DNA from: an uncultured Actinomyces sp. | GTDB taxonomy: Bacteria > Actinomycetota > Actinomycetes > Actinomycetales > Actinomycetaceae | Direction of reading: 5' to 3' | DNA length: 21,049 nucleotides | Assembly: GCA_938040725.1 (NCBI GenBank) | Contig: CALHZX010000085.1 | Span: 1 to 21,049, forward strand | In this document: positions 14,316-21,049 of the stretch, piece by piece | Numbering within the stretch: the first letter of the stretch is position 1 | Layout of the letters: every line of letters starts with the position of its first letter | Position numbers and translations under genes: made by a program | Notes under the pieces: model-generated | What the model was told of the DNA's origin: nothing | The model's input: the letters and a program-made list of their open reading frames with translations, nothing else | The model's database searches: none

Positions 14316-15251
14316 ATGACGGTGCAATCTGGCCCCCACATTCTCGCGATCGGCGAGGCGCTCATCGACGTCGTCATGACGTATGAGCAGCCCGATTTCC
14401 CCGTTGAGATCCCGGGTGGTTCTCCCGCGAACGTCGCCCTGACGCTGGGGCGTCTGGGTCGGCCGGTGGCTCTGGCGACGTGGATCGGTCTGGATGAGCG
14501 CGGCCGCCTCATCGATTTCCACATGAACGATTCCGACGTGCACGTCACCGCGGCCTCGCGCGGTGCCTCGCACACGTCGACGGCCCTGGCACGCCTGGAC
14601 GAGTCGGGCGCAGCCTCCTACACCTTCGACCTGGAGTGGGCGCCGACTCCGCCGATCAAGGTTCCGGCTACCGCTCAGATCCTTGAGGCCGGTTCGATCT
14701 CCGCGATCATCGAACCCGGCGCCTCCGCGGTCCTGGATGCGCTGACCCGAGGCCGCGAGCACGCGCTCGTGTGCTTCGATCCGAACGCACGCCCCTCGAT
14801 CATGGGGGAACCGGAAGCGGCATTCGCCGCCCTTGAGCGTTTCATTGCGCTGTCGGACGTCGTCAAGGTGTCGGATGAGGACATCGAGTGGTTGACGGGC
14901 GGCGCCCCCATCGACGAGGTCGTGGATCGTTGGCTGGGTATGGGCCCCTCGCTCGTGGTGGTCACGCGCGGCAAGCACGGCAGCGAGGTCGCCACCGCCT
15001 CGGGCCTGCGTTTCACGAAGACGCCGGGCGACGTCGCGGTCGTCGACACGGTCGGCGCGGGTGACTCCTTCATGGGCGGCATCATCGACGCCATGTGGGG
15101 CATGGGTCTGCGCGGCGCAGACGCTCGCGAGACTCTGCGTACCCTGCCCGAGGAGCAGGTCCGCGCGATCATCGACCGCGCGAGCGCCGTGTCCGACGTG
15201 ACAGTGTCGCGCAAGGGCGCGAATCCGCCCTGGGCGCACGAGCTCGCCTGA
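14316..15251 (+). CDS. PfkB family carbohydrate kinase (fructokinase-like)
   Basis: PfkB-family enzymes phosphorylate sugars or nucleosides with ATP. This 311-residue protein has the family's first signature region GGSPANVALTLGRLG (34-48) in the N-terminal lid/substrate domain and the second signature DTVGAGDSF, with catalytic base D250, near the C-terminus. The sequence ILAIGEALIDVV and the spacing resemble fructokinases, but the substrate cannot be fixed from sequence alone. ATG 14316 has GAGGAG 5 nt upstream. It follows xseB by 43 nt and is followed by a strong terminator. It may be transcribed with xse or from its own promoter in the xseB tail. The link with exonuclease VII looks positional rather than functional. 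Confidence 0.9.
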   Translation: MTVQSGPHILAIGEALIDVVMTYEQPDFPVEIPGGSPANVALTLGRLGRPVALATWIGLDERGRLIDFHMNDSDVHVTAASRGASHTSTALARLDESGAASYTFDLEWAPTPPIKVPATAQILEAGSISAIIEPGASAVLDALTRGREHALVCFDPNARPSIMGEPEAAFAALERFIALSDVVKVSDEDIEWLTGGAPIDEVVDRWLGMGPSLVVVTRGKHGSEVATASGLRFTKTPGDVAVVDTVGAGDSFMGGIIDAMWGMGLRGADARETLRTLPEEQVRAIIDRASAVSDVTVSRKGANPPWAHELA

Positions 15252-15268
15252 TTCCAGCGCACACGTTC

Positions 15269-15302
15269 ACGAGGCCGGTCCCCCATCGGGGTCCGGCCTC
15301 GT
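15269..15302. terminator. bidirectional terminator between pfkB-type kinase and uppS
   Basis: ACGAGGCCGG (15269-15278) pairs with CCGGCCTCGT (15293-15302). CCCC/GGGG extends the stem inside after one T-T mismatch, closing a CATC loop. It lies between two convergent genes and can serve both. Confidence 0.8.
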
Positions 15303-15331
15303 TCGTTAGCAAGGTGGCGTTCGGCGCGCGC

Positions 15332-16093
15332 TCACTTGCCCATGCGGCGCTCGCGCTGCGCGTAGGAGCGTAGGGCGCGCAGGAAGTCGACGCGCCGGAA
15401 GTCCGGCCAGTAGACCTCGCAGAAGTAGTACTCGGAGTGTACGGACTGCCACAGCATGAAGCCCGACAGGCGCTGTTCGCCGGACGTGCGAATGACGAGG
15501 TCGGGGTCGGGCTGGTCCTTCGTGTACAGGTGGGCCGTGATATCCGCGTCGGTGAAGGAGTCGGCGAGCTCGTCGAGGGTCTTGCCCTGGGCGGAGGCCT
15601 CGCGCATCATGGCGCGCACGGCCTCGGTGATCTCATGTCGGCCGCCGTAGCCGACCGCGATATTGACGGTCATACCCTGCACGTCCGCGGTGCGTGCGAC
15701 GGACGCACGCAGGTCCTCGGAAACCTTCTCGGGCAACAGAGACAGGTCGCCCACAACAGCCAGCTTCCAGCGCCCCTGGTCTGCCAGGAGCGAGACGGCC
15801 TCGCAGATGATGCGCAGAAGCTCGCCCAGCTCGCCGGCCTCGCGCGAGAGATTATCGGTGGACAGGAGCCACAGCGTCACGATCGACACACCCGCGTCGT
15901 CGGACCACTGGAGGAACTCGCTGATCTTGCCCGCGCCCGCGCGGTGTCCCTGCGAGGCGGTTGCGCCCAGGGACTTTGCCCAGCGGCGGTTACCGTCCAG
16001 GATGACCCCGATGTGGGCGGGTACGGCGGCGTCAGACAACTCAGCTTTGAGGCGACGCTCGTACATGTCGTAGAGCATGTTCCACTGGGCCAT
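15332..16093 (-). CDS. uppS: cis-prenyl (Z-isoprenyl) diphosphate synthase
   Basis: The enzyme condenses isopentenyl diphosphate with an allylic primer in cis. The 253-residue protein has HIGVILDGNRRWAK (27-40) with catalytic D33, the second motif STDNLSR (78-84), GYGGRHEI, and the C-terminal DPDLVIRTSGEQRLSGFMLWQ substrate-binding region. Most undecaprenyl/decaprenyl synthases have an FSTENW-type second motif. STDNL, together with the neighbouring hemolysin III and greA genes, resembles M. tuberculosis Rv1086, which makes short-chain Z,E-farnesyl diphosphate, so the product may be short. The symbol is the common annotation, not a claim of chain length. ATG 16093 is preceded by GGAGGGAGGG. 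It is divergent from trhA. Family certain, product length uncertain. Confidence 0.93.
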   Translation of the reverse strand: MAQWNMLYDMYERRLKAELSDAAVPAHIGVILDGNRRWAKSLGATASQGHRAGAGKISEFLQWSDDAGVSIVTLWLLSTDNLSREAGELGELLRIICEAVSLLADQGRWKLAVVGDLSLLPEKVSEDLRASVARTADVQGMTVNIAVGYGGRHEITEAVRAMMREASAQGKTLDELADSFTDADITAHLYTKDQPDPDLVIRTSGEQRLSGFMLWQSVHSEYYFCEVYWPDFRRVDFLRALRSYAQRERRMGK

Positions 16094-16218
16094 GATGTCC
16101 CTCCCTCCTGTCGCACCCTGCGGCGCGGCGTACTCTTATGACATTAAGGGTATCGCGCCGTAGGACGGCAGGGAAACACAAGCACTCTCGAAGAGCGAGA
16201 ACACGCCTGTCACAATAA

Positions 16219-16239
16219 GTTACGGCGTAGTAACCTACG
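16219..16239. promoter_or_regulatory. overlapping inverted repeats in the uppS-trhA gap
   Basis: GTTAC (16219-16223) pairs with GTAAC (16230-16234), and CGTAG (16226-16230) pairs with CTACG (16235-16239). They form two overlapping short inverted repeats in the 185-nt divergent intergenic region. Further on, GTTGACAG occurs twice in tandem (16254-16269) just before trhA. Possibly an operator; chance is not excluded. Confidence 0.25.
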
Positions 16240-16278
16240 GACTCGTAAGAAATGTTGACAGGTTGACAGGGGGAACGG

Positions 16279-16962
16279 ATGAAGATCGCATCGCTCACGC
16301 CCAAGGAATGGTTCTCGGGCCAGCTCGTGCAGATCAAGCCGAAGCTGCGCGGATGGCTACACCTGGGCGCTACCCCACTGTCTCTCGCCGCATCCATCGT
16401 CCTCGTCTGCCTGGCACCCACGACGGCGACGAAGATCGGATCCGCCGTCTACCTGGCATGCTCCCTCATCCTCTTCGCTGTCTCCGCCACCTACCATCGC
16501 TTCTACTGGGCGCCGCGCTGGGAGATCATGTGGAAGCGCCTGGACCACTCCAACATCTTCCTGCTCATCGCGGGTACGTACACGCCGATCACGATCGCTC
16601 TCCTTGAGCGATCCGACGCAACCCTCCTCCTGTCGGTCGTCTGGGGCGGGGCGCTCGTCGGCATCCTCCTCAACCTCTTCTGGCCCACCGCCCCGCGCTG
16701 GCTGACCACCCTCGTCTACGTCGCGCTCGGGTGGGTCGCAGTCTGGTACCTGCCCCAGCTGTGGGCGGGCGGCGGCCCGGTCATTGTCTGGCTCATCGTC
16801 GCCGGCGGCGTCCTCTACACGCTCGGCGCCGTCGTCTACGGCACGAAGAAGCCCGATCCCTCCCCCGCTTGGTTCGGCTTCCACGAGATCTTCCACGCCT
16901 TCACCGTCGCCGCGTGGGCCTGCCACTGCGTCGCCGTCTACCTGGCAGTCTTGAATTCCTGA
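16279..16962 (+). CDS. trhA: hemolysin III / TrhA family membrane protein
   Basis: This is a seven-helix integral membrane protein of the PAQR/hemolysin III family; bacterial members influence membrane fluidity and lipid balance, and few are real haemolysins. The metal-site residues of the family are visible: S69-x3-H73 (SATYHRFYW), D89-H90 (RLDHSNIFLLIAGTYTPI) and H202-x3-H206 (FHEIFHAFTVAAWACH). The 227-residue length is typical. ATG 16279 has GGGGGAA 4 nt upstream. The uppS-trhA-greA neighbourhood matches the actinobacterial order (M. tuberculosis Rv1086-Rv1085c-Rv1080c region). A tandem GTTGACAG repeat lies directly upstream. Confidence 0.92.
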   Translation: MKIASLTPKEWFSGQLVQIKPKLRGWLHLGATPLSLAASIVLVCLAPTTATKIGSAVYLACSLILFAVSATYHRFYWAPRWEIMWKRLDHSNIFLLIAGTYTPITIALLERSDATLLLSVVWGGALVGILLNLFWPTAPRWLTTLVYVALGWVAVWYLPQLWAGGGPVIVWLIVAGGVLYTLGAVVYGTKKPDPSPAWFGFHEIFHAFTVAAWACHCVAVYLAVLNS

Positions 16963-16970
16963 CTCGCCAC

Positions 16971-16996
16971 CCAGGCGCCCAACACCCGAGGCCTGG
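16971..16996 (+). terminator. weak hairpin after trhA
   Basis: CCAGGC (16971-16976) pairs with GCCTGG (16991-16996) around a 14-nt loop, directly after the trhA stop and before the greA promoter. Only 6 bp and no T-run, so this is a tentative terminator. Confidence 0.3.
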
Positions 16997-17007
16997 CGCA
17001 ATGTTGC

Positions 17008-17013
17008 TACACT
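17008..17013 (+). promoter_or_regulatory. extended -10 promoter of greA
   Basis: TACACT preceded by TGC (TGn) is a good actinobacterial extended -10 element. It lies 62 nt before the greA ATG and 7 nt before another ATG (17021) that opens a 20-codon ORF. Confidence 0.55.
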
Positions 17014-17020
17014 CGACACC

Positions 17021-17083
17021 ATGCGCGCCGGCACCCGTCTCGGCGCTCGATTACTGACACGTCATTGGAGGAACCATGGCTGA
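17021..17083 (+). CDS. possible 20-codon leaderless upstream ORF of greA
   Basis: ATG 17021 lies at the predicted transcription start of the TACACT promoter and opens a frame of 20 codons, very rich in Arg (5 of 20), beginning MRAGTRLGARLLTR. It reads through the greA Shine-Dalgarno and stops at TGA 17081-17083, overlapping the first codons of greA (ATG 17076) by 8 nt. Such leaderless short ORFs upstream of annotated genes are known in mycobacteria. It may couple greA translation to an upstream peptide or be chance. Confidence 0.35.
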   Translation: MRAGTRLGARLLTRHWRNHG

Positions 17084-17555
17084 CACACAGTGGCTCACGC
17101 AGGCCCAGTATGACCTGCTCGCAAGCGAGCTGAAGGAGCGCGTCGAGGTCAAGCGCGTCGAGATCGCGCGCCTCATCGATGCCGCCCGCCAGGAGGGCGA
17201 CCTTCGCGAGAACGGCGGATACCACGCCGCGCGCAACGAGCAGTCCATGAACGAGACCCGTATCCAGGCCCTCCAGGAGATGCTTGAGCACGCCGAGGTC
17301 GGCGAGACCCCCGCCGACGACGGCATCGTCGAGCCCGGCATGGTCGTCACCGCCCTGGTCGCCGGCCGCGAGCAGAAGTTCCTGCTCGGTTCGCGCGACG
17401 CCGGCGGCGACCTGGGCATCCAGGTCTTCTCCGCCCAGGCTCCCCTGGGTGCCGCTGTCATCGGTCACAAGGCCGGCGACAAGCTCTCCTTCGAGGCCCC
17501 CACGGGTCGCATGATCGACGTCGAGATCATTGAGGCCGTGCCCTTCGAAGGCTGA
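17076..17555 (+). CDS. greA: transcription elongation factor GreA
   Basis: GreA enters the RNA polymerase secondary channel and stimulates cleavage of backtracked transcripts. The 159-residue protein has the N-terminal coiled coil (about 8-75) with the catalytic acidic tip ARQEGDLRENGGYHAA; D42 and E45 correspond to the tip acids D41 and E44 of E. coli GreA. The C-terminal FKBP-like domain runs from about 85 to 159. The ENGG variant of the usual ENAE is common in actinobacteria. ATG 17076 has GGAGG 4 nt upstream. It has its own TACACT promoter and is followed by two hairpins. The gene is monocistronic. Confidence 0.96.
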   Translation: MADTQWLTQAQYDLLASELKERVEVKRVEIARLIDAARQEGDLRENGGYHAARNEQSMNETRIQALQEMLEHAEVGETPADDGIVEPGMVVTALVAGREQKFLLGSRDAGGDLGIQVFSAQAPLGAAVIGHKAGDKLSFEAPTGRMIDVEIIEAVPFEG

Positions 17556-17566
17556 GCCGAAGCGCA

Positions 17567-17583
17567 GGGGCCGACACGGCCCC
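17567..17583 (+). terminator. first hairpin after greA
   Basis: GGGGCCG (17567-17573) pairs with CGGCCCC (17577-17583) around an ACA loop, 11 nt after the greA stop. Confidence 0.5.
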
Positions 17584-17598
17584 GTCCACAATCAACGC

Positions 17599-17632
17599 GT
17601 AGCGGGTCCCACCAACCGGTGGGACCCGCTAC
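17599..17632. terminator. strong terminator between greA and the AI-2E family gene
   Basis: A 15-bp perfect stem, GTAGCGGGTCCCACC (17599-17613) with GGTGGGACCCGCTAC (17618-17632), closes an AACC loop. It separates two convergent genes and probably acts in both directions. Confidence 0.85.
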
Positions 17633-17655
17633 CGCCATCTACGCACGGGGGAGGC

Positions 17656-19140
17656 TCAGGCCTCCACGTGGGGCGTCGGAGGCTCGCCAGACTTCTCGTT
17701 CTCGGTGGCTGCGGGTGCTTCCGCGGAAGCACCCGTCTCAGCCTCCGCGTGGACCTCGACGTGAGCGTTCAGCGACGCCACGACCTCGTCCTCACCAGAC
17801 TGCTCGCGGGCCACGTACGGGCGCGTATCAGGCTTACCCGCGTAGGATGCCGCAATCTCTTCCTCAAGGGCACCAGGAGGGCCACCCGGGCGATTCGAGG
17901 CCGTCGCCAGCTCAGGCATCGGGTCGTAGCCGTGCAGGTACATGACGGTCGCGTTGATAAAGGCCACGATCGGCACTGAGAAGATGGCGCCCGCGATACC
18001 GGCAATCGCAGATCCCGCGGTGATCACGAGCATGACGGCGACGGGGTGCAGGGAGACCGCGTTCGACATCATGAAGGGCTGCAGGATGTTGGACTCGATC
18101 TGCTGGACGACCAGAATGATCACCAGCATGATGATCGCCTTCGTCAGGCCGCCGTTGACGGCCGCCACCAGTACAGCGATCACGCCCGACGTCAGCGCAC
18201 CCAGGATCGGGACGAAGGCGGCAAAAAACGTGATGACGCCAATCGGGATGGCCAGAGGTACGCCCAGGAAGAACGCGCCCAGGGCGATGCCGGTCGCGTC
18301 AATGGCCGCCACCTGAATCTGCGTACGCACGTAAGAGCCGAAGGTCGCCCATCCGCGGATCGCGCTCTCGTGGACGGGGACGCGGGCGGGGGCGGGCAGC
18401 AGGCGCACGCACCACAGCCAAATCGAACGCCCCTCCTTCAGGAAGAAGAAGAGGCAGAACAGCATCGTCAGGCCGGACGTGGCCAGCGTACCCACCGACG
18501 AGGTGATGTTCAGGGCGCCAGTCGCCAGCGTTTCCTTGTTCGTGTTGAGCCAGTTGACCAATTCGGTTCGCAGCTGTTCAGCCGCGGACGTCAGGACGGT
18601 CGTATCAATCTTCAACGGGCCGTTCTGCAGGAACTCGTTGTGCAGGATCGCATCGAGCAGGGCGCGGAAACCATCCGCGGCCTGCGTCGCCAACTGCGGG
18701 ACCTGCTGAATGAGTTCGGCGGCCGCCTGGCTCAGCGCGCCGGCGACGGCCGCGAAAAAGACGAGTAGGCCAACGGTCGCAGCCAGCGACGCTGGGAGGT
18801 GCAGACGGCGCCGCATCCAGGACACGAGGGGTTCCAGAAGCACCGCCACCGTCAGCGCGATCGCGACCGGCATGATGACGATCGTCAGGCGCGCGATGCC
18901 CCACAGGACGGCCATCACCAGGCCGAGAACGACCAGGGTGCGCCACGAGAACGCGGCGGCCACGCGTAGGGTCCGCGGGACGGCAACGGTCACATCGCGT
19001 TCGTCCTCGTGTTCCTCGCGCACGGACACCATGACGGGGGCGGGCATCGGTCCGTCAGCGTGCTTTGCAGGCAGCACGGCGGAAAGCCTGCCCATGAGGT
19101 CGGATAGTTTCCAGCGCGGCTGTTCCTGAGTTGCGGCCAC
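17656..19140 (-). CDS. AI-2E family transporter (DUF20 membrane protein)
   Basis: This 494-residue integral membrane protein belongs to the PF01594 (AI-2E/TqsA/PerM) family, whose members export small molecules or, in some bacteria, exchange ions; the substrate here is unknown. A hydrophilic N-terminus (about 1-60) is followed by paired helices (about 70-115), a periplasmic-type segment with QAAAELIQQVPQLA, further helices, the family core FFAAFVPILGALTSG, and QQIESNILQPFMMSNAVSLHP, which is highly conserved. About 90 acidic, Ala/Glu/Pro-rich residues form a disordered C-terminal tail. The frame is open to ATG 19188, but GTG 19140 is chosen because AAAGGAGG lies 4 nt upstream. It is divergent from msrA and bounded downstream by a strong terminator. 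Confidence 0.9.
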   Translation of the reverse strand: MAATQEQPRWKLSDLMGRLSAVLPAKHADGPMPAPVMVSVREEHEDERDVTVAVPRTLRVAAAFSWRTLVVLGLVMAVLWGIARLTIVIMPVAIALTVAVLLEPLVSWMRRRLHLPASLAATVGLLVFFAAVAGALSQAAAELIQQVPQLATQAADGFRALLDAILHNEFLQNGPLKIDTTVLTSAAEQLRTELVNWLNTNKETLATGALNITSSVGTLATSGLTMLFCLFFFLKEGRSIWLWCVRLLPAPARVPVHESAIRGWATFGSYVRTQIQVAAIDATGIALGAFFLGVPLAIPIGVITFFAAFVPILGALTSGVIAVLVAAVNGGLTKAIIMLVIILVVQQIESNILQPFMMSNAVSLHPVAVMLVITAGSAIAGIAGAIFSVPIVAFINATVMYLHGYDPMPELATASNRPGGPPGALEEEIAASYAGKPDTRPYVAREQSGEDEVVASLNAHVEVHAEAETGASAEAPAATENEKSGEPPTPHVEA

Positions 19141-19229
19141 GATCCCTCCTTTTCGTTCACCCACAAGCGTACCCGCCCGCTCCCTCATTTCCGTCCGCGC
19201 AGCGCGCCATGTACGCGGTTAGTGGCGCA

Positions 19230-19235
19230 TACTGT
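19230..19235 (+). promoter_or_regulatory. -10 element of msrA, leaderless type
   Basis: TACTGT is followed by 5 nt (CTGGC) and the msrA ATG. No Shine-Dalgarno is present. Spacing is one less than for rmuC, ychF and ispH. Confidence 0.5.
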
Positions 19236-19240
19236 CTGGC

Positions 19241-19867
19241 ATGAACAACATCTTCACGCTCGCACACACGGATATACGGCCCACGACACATGCGGTCCTC
19301 GGCTCGAACATGAGGGCCGAGGCCGAAGCAGGCCAGGAGGTCATCTTCCTGGCCGCGGGGTGCTTCTGGGGCGTCGAGAAGGCCCTGTGGAACGCGCCCG
19401 GAGTCGTCACCACCGCGACGGGGTACATGGGCGGGCACACCGCCAACCCGACGTATGAGCAGGTCTGCTCGCACTCAACAGGCCACGCGGAAACCGTGCG
19501 CGTCGTCTTCGACACGTCACTCACGAGCGCCGCCGAACTCATCCGTCTCTTCTTTGAGATCCACGACCCCACGCAGGTCGGCGGCCAGGGCAACGACATC
19601 GGAGACCAGTACCGCTCACAGATCTGGACGACGACACCGGAGCAGCTGCGCGACGCGACCGCCCTGCGCGCGGCCTACCAGAATGTCCTCTCCGCGGGCG
19701 GCTTCGGCCCCATCCAGACCGTTCTCTCCGCGGCGCCCAATACCGATTCCAACGCGCGATTCTGGTACGCCGAGGACTATCACCAGCAGTACCTGTTCAA
19801 GAACCCGGGCGGCTACGAATGCCACGCGCGCACGGGCGTCGCCTGCCCGGCTCTGCCCAGCGAGTAA
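19241..19867 (+). CDS. msrA: peptide-methionine (S)-S-oxide reductase MsrA
   Basis: MsrA repairs oxidised methionine in proteins. The 208-residue protein has the catalytic motif AAGCFWGVE with C41, the substrate region YMGGHTANPTYEQVCSHSTGHAE, and the ribbon HDPTQVGGQGNDIGDQYRS. The HQQYLFKNPGGYECH segment follows, and C194 and C202 match the two recycling cysteines (C198 and C206) of E. coli MsrA. The enzyme should therefore use the three-cysteine thioredoxin-dependent cycle. The first 23 residues precede the usual core, as in longer MsrA forms. ATG 19241 follows a TACTGT element by 5 nt, so translation is likely leaderless. No msrB is fused or adjacent. A strong terminator follows. Confidence 0.96.
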   Translation: MNNIFTLAHTDIRPTTHAVLGSNMRAEAEAGQEVIFLAAGCFWGVEKALWNAPGVVTTATGYMGGHTANPTYEQVCSHSTGHAETVRVVFDTSLTSAAELIRLFFEIHDPTQVGGQGNDIGDQYRSQIWTTTPEQLRDATALRAAYQNVLSAGGFGPIQTVLSAAPNTDSNARFWYAEDYHQQYLFKNPGGYECHARTGVACPALPSE

Positions 19868-19891
19868 TGGGCATATCGGACCGCGAACAAA

Positions 19892-19931
19892 ACGGGGGGC
19901 GGGTCGGCACACAAGCCGACCCGCCCCCCGT
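19892..19931. terminator. bidirectional terminator between msrA and the FKBP gene
   Basis: A 17-bp perfect stem (19892-19908 with 19915-19931; core GGGGGGCGGGTCGGC) closes an ACACAA loop. On the minus strand it is followed by TTTTGTT, a good U-tract for the FKBP transcript. It also ends the msrA transcript, whose stop lies 24 nt before the stem. Confidence 0.9.
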
Positions 19932-19942
19932 CAACAGCGAGA

Positions 19943-20341
19943 TCAGTTCACACCGAGGATGTCAGTGACGAACACGAGGGTCGCGCCGCCGGGGATGCCG
20001 GCCTGCGGGACGCCGCGCTCACCGTAGCCAAGCTCGGCGGGGATGGACAGCAGGACACGGTCACCCACGCGCTTGCCCACGAGGCCCTCGTCCCACCCGG
20101 GGATGACCATGCCGACGCCAATCTGGAAGGACAGGGCACCGCCGCGGTCGAAGGAGTTGTCGAAGTCATTCTTCGAGCCAAAAACCGCGCCGTAGTAGTG
20201 GCAGGTGATCGTGTCGCCGGCCTCGACGATCTGACCATCGCCAGCGTGCAGGACCTCGACGACGAGCTCGTCGGACGGGGTGCCGTCGAAGGCGAGGACG
20301 GGCTTACGGCCGAATTCGCCGGTCACAGAGATGTTTTCCAT
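19943..20341 (-). CDS. FKBP-type peptidyl-prolyl cis-trans isomerase
   Basis: This single-domain 132-residue FKBP assists protein folding by isomerising prolyl bonds, and has no signal peptide, so it is cytoplasmic. Visible family features are DTITCHYYGAVFGS, FDNSFDRG, the hydrophobic pocket VIPGWDEGLVGKRVGDRVLLSIP, the GYGERG loop and the closing strand TLVFVTDILGV. The N-terminal strand (ENISVTGEFGRKP) is typical of actinobacterial cytosolic FKBPs. ATG 20341 has AAGGAAAG 5 nt upstream. It follows the Bax-inhibitor-type gene by 37 nt on the same strand and may share its transcript, with a good terminator downstream. Confidence 0.95.
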   Translation of the reverse strand: MENISVTGEFGRKPVLAFDGTPSDELVVEVLHAGDGQIVEAGDTITCHYYGAVFGSKNDFDNSFDRGGALSFQIGVGMVIPGWDEGLVGKRVGDRVLLSIPAELGYGERGVPQAGIPGGATLVFVTDILGVN

Positions 20342-20378
20342 GGTGTCTTTCCTTGAGGTGTATCGGTGGGGCGGCGCG

Positions 20379-21049
20379 TCAGTTGCGGCGCATGAGGTAG
20401 GACAGGATCCTCAGGATCTCGAGGTAGATCCAGATGACGTCGGTCATGATCGCGAAGGTGCACAGCCACGCGTACTTCACGGGCACGTTGCTCGCAACAC
20501 CGACCTTCACCGCATCAAAGTCGCGCACGAGGCACAGCACGCCGATGAAGACGGCGAGAACGCCGATGATGACGCCGAGCGGAATACCGAAAACCGTGAT
20601 GCTGTTGACGGACCGCATGTCCACCATGCCGGTGACCGACAGCGCAAAGGTGACGAGGTAGTAGAAGAAGAAGGCAACGGAACCGATCCCCGCGACGCGG
20701 GTCAGCGTCGACGAGTTACGCACGAAGCCCATCATGAAGGCAGCCAAGGTCGTGCCGATGACGACGAGGGTCGCCAGAACCGCGCTGATCACGATACCCG
20801 GGAAGAAGGCCTCAAAGGTGTAGGAGATCACGCCGAGGCTGAAGCCCTCAATGAGGGAGTACGTGACGATGGCACCCGGGCGAATCTTCTTCGACAAACG
20901 GATGAAGATCGCCAGGCCCAGCGTCACAGCGCACGAGGCGAAGAACAGCACCAACGCGACATTCATCGCAACGATGCCCGTCATCCACCCGGCCGTCGCA
21001 CCCACGAGAAGCAGGCCGAAGCACATGATGGACTTGACCACGACGTCGT
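20379..21049 (-). CDS. Bax inhibitor-1/YccA family membrane protein (5' end outside window)
   Basis: The frame is open to the window edge, and its first visible codons read DVVVKS. Homologues have an extra N-terminal stretch before this, so the true start lies beyond 21049 and the in-frame GTG at 21041 is not the start. At least six hydrophobic segments are present (for example SIMCFGLLLVGATAGW, IVAMNVALVLFFASCAVTL and VIIGVLAVFIGVLCLV). The DFDAVKVGVASNVPVKYAWLCTFAIMTDVIWIYLEILRIL end is typical of the actinobacterial YccA-like branch of the BI-1 family. Members are proposed Ca2+/H+ leak channels or protease modulators; the bacterial role is not settled. The FKBP gene follows after 37 nt. 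Confidence 0.9.
   Translation of the reverse strand, partial: DVVVKSIMCFGLLLVGATAGWMTGIVAMNVALVLFFASCAVTLGLAIFIRLSKKIRPGAIVTYSLIEGFSLGVISYTFEAFFPGIVISAVLATLVVIGTTLAAFMMGFVRNSSTLTRVAGIGSVAFFFYYLVTFALSVTGMVDMRSVNSITVFGIPLGVIIGVLAVFIGVLCLVRDFDAVKVGVASNVPVKYAWLCTFAIMTDVIWIYLEILRILSYLMRRN

Noticed and set aside
14160..15239. 359-codon minus-strand frame opposite the PfkB kinase
   Set aside because: Antisense shadow with no domain; the kinase carries both family signatures.

Overview
The window is a high-GC chromosomal segment from an actinobacterium. The gene content and order ispH-xseA-xseB-pfkB and uppS-trhA-greA, GTG/TTG starts, ENGGYHAA-type GreA and many leaderless-type promoters (TANNNT placed 5-7 nt before the start codon) fit Actinomycetaceae such as Schaalia/Actinomyces. 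That genus-level guess is inference. The two halves differ: the right half is conserved housekeeping sequence, the left half is an accessory, defence-rich region.

Left half (1-10260). Two envelope-type genes of unknown role lie at the left edge on the minus strand: a secreted protein cut by the window edge and a membrane-anchored DUF6318-like protein. Next is a 975-residue SF1B helicase with a C-terminal PD-(D/E)xK nuclease (minus). Divergent from it is rmuC (plus), whose last 29 nt overlap the 3' end of a convergent mcrBC operon (minus). That operon is a type IV restriction system whose McrB carries an EVE/PUA-like N-terminal domain. Upstream follow vapBC and then an abi-higA pair, in which an Abi/HEPN protein occupies the place normally held by the HigB toxin. 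Three copies of a roughly 50-bp imperfect palindrome sit just 3' of vapC, higA and ychF, so each toxin-antitoxin-like module is bracketed by the repeat.

Right half (10260-21049). YchF (ATPase, ribosome-associated) and IspH (isoprenoid synthesis) are read leftward. XseA-XseB (exonuclease VII) and a PfkB sugar kinase are read rightward. A cis-prenyl transferase is read leftward, TrhA/hemolysin III and GreA rightward, an AI-2E-type membrane protein leftward, MsrA rightward, and an FKBP isomerase plus a truncated Bax-inhibitor-1 family protein leftward. Strong hairpin terminators separate most convergent pairs.

The points most worth a second look are: the abi-higA pair with a 12-bp palindrome on its promoter; the repeated palindromes that delimit the small defence modules; the helicase-nuclease; and two short leaderless upstream ORFs that end on the start codons of mcrB and greA. 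No integrase, transposase, CRISPR array, tRNA or rRNA was found. No gene-free stretch exceeds 300 bases.
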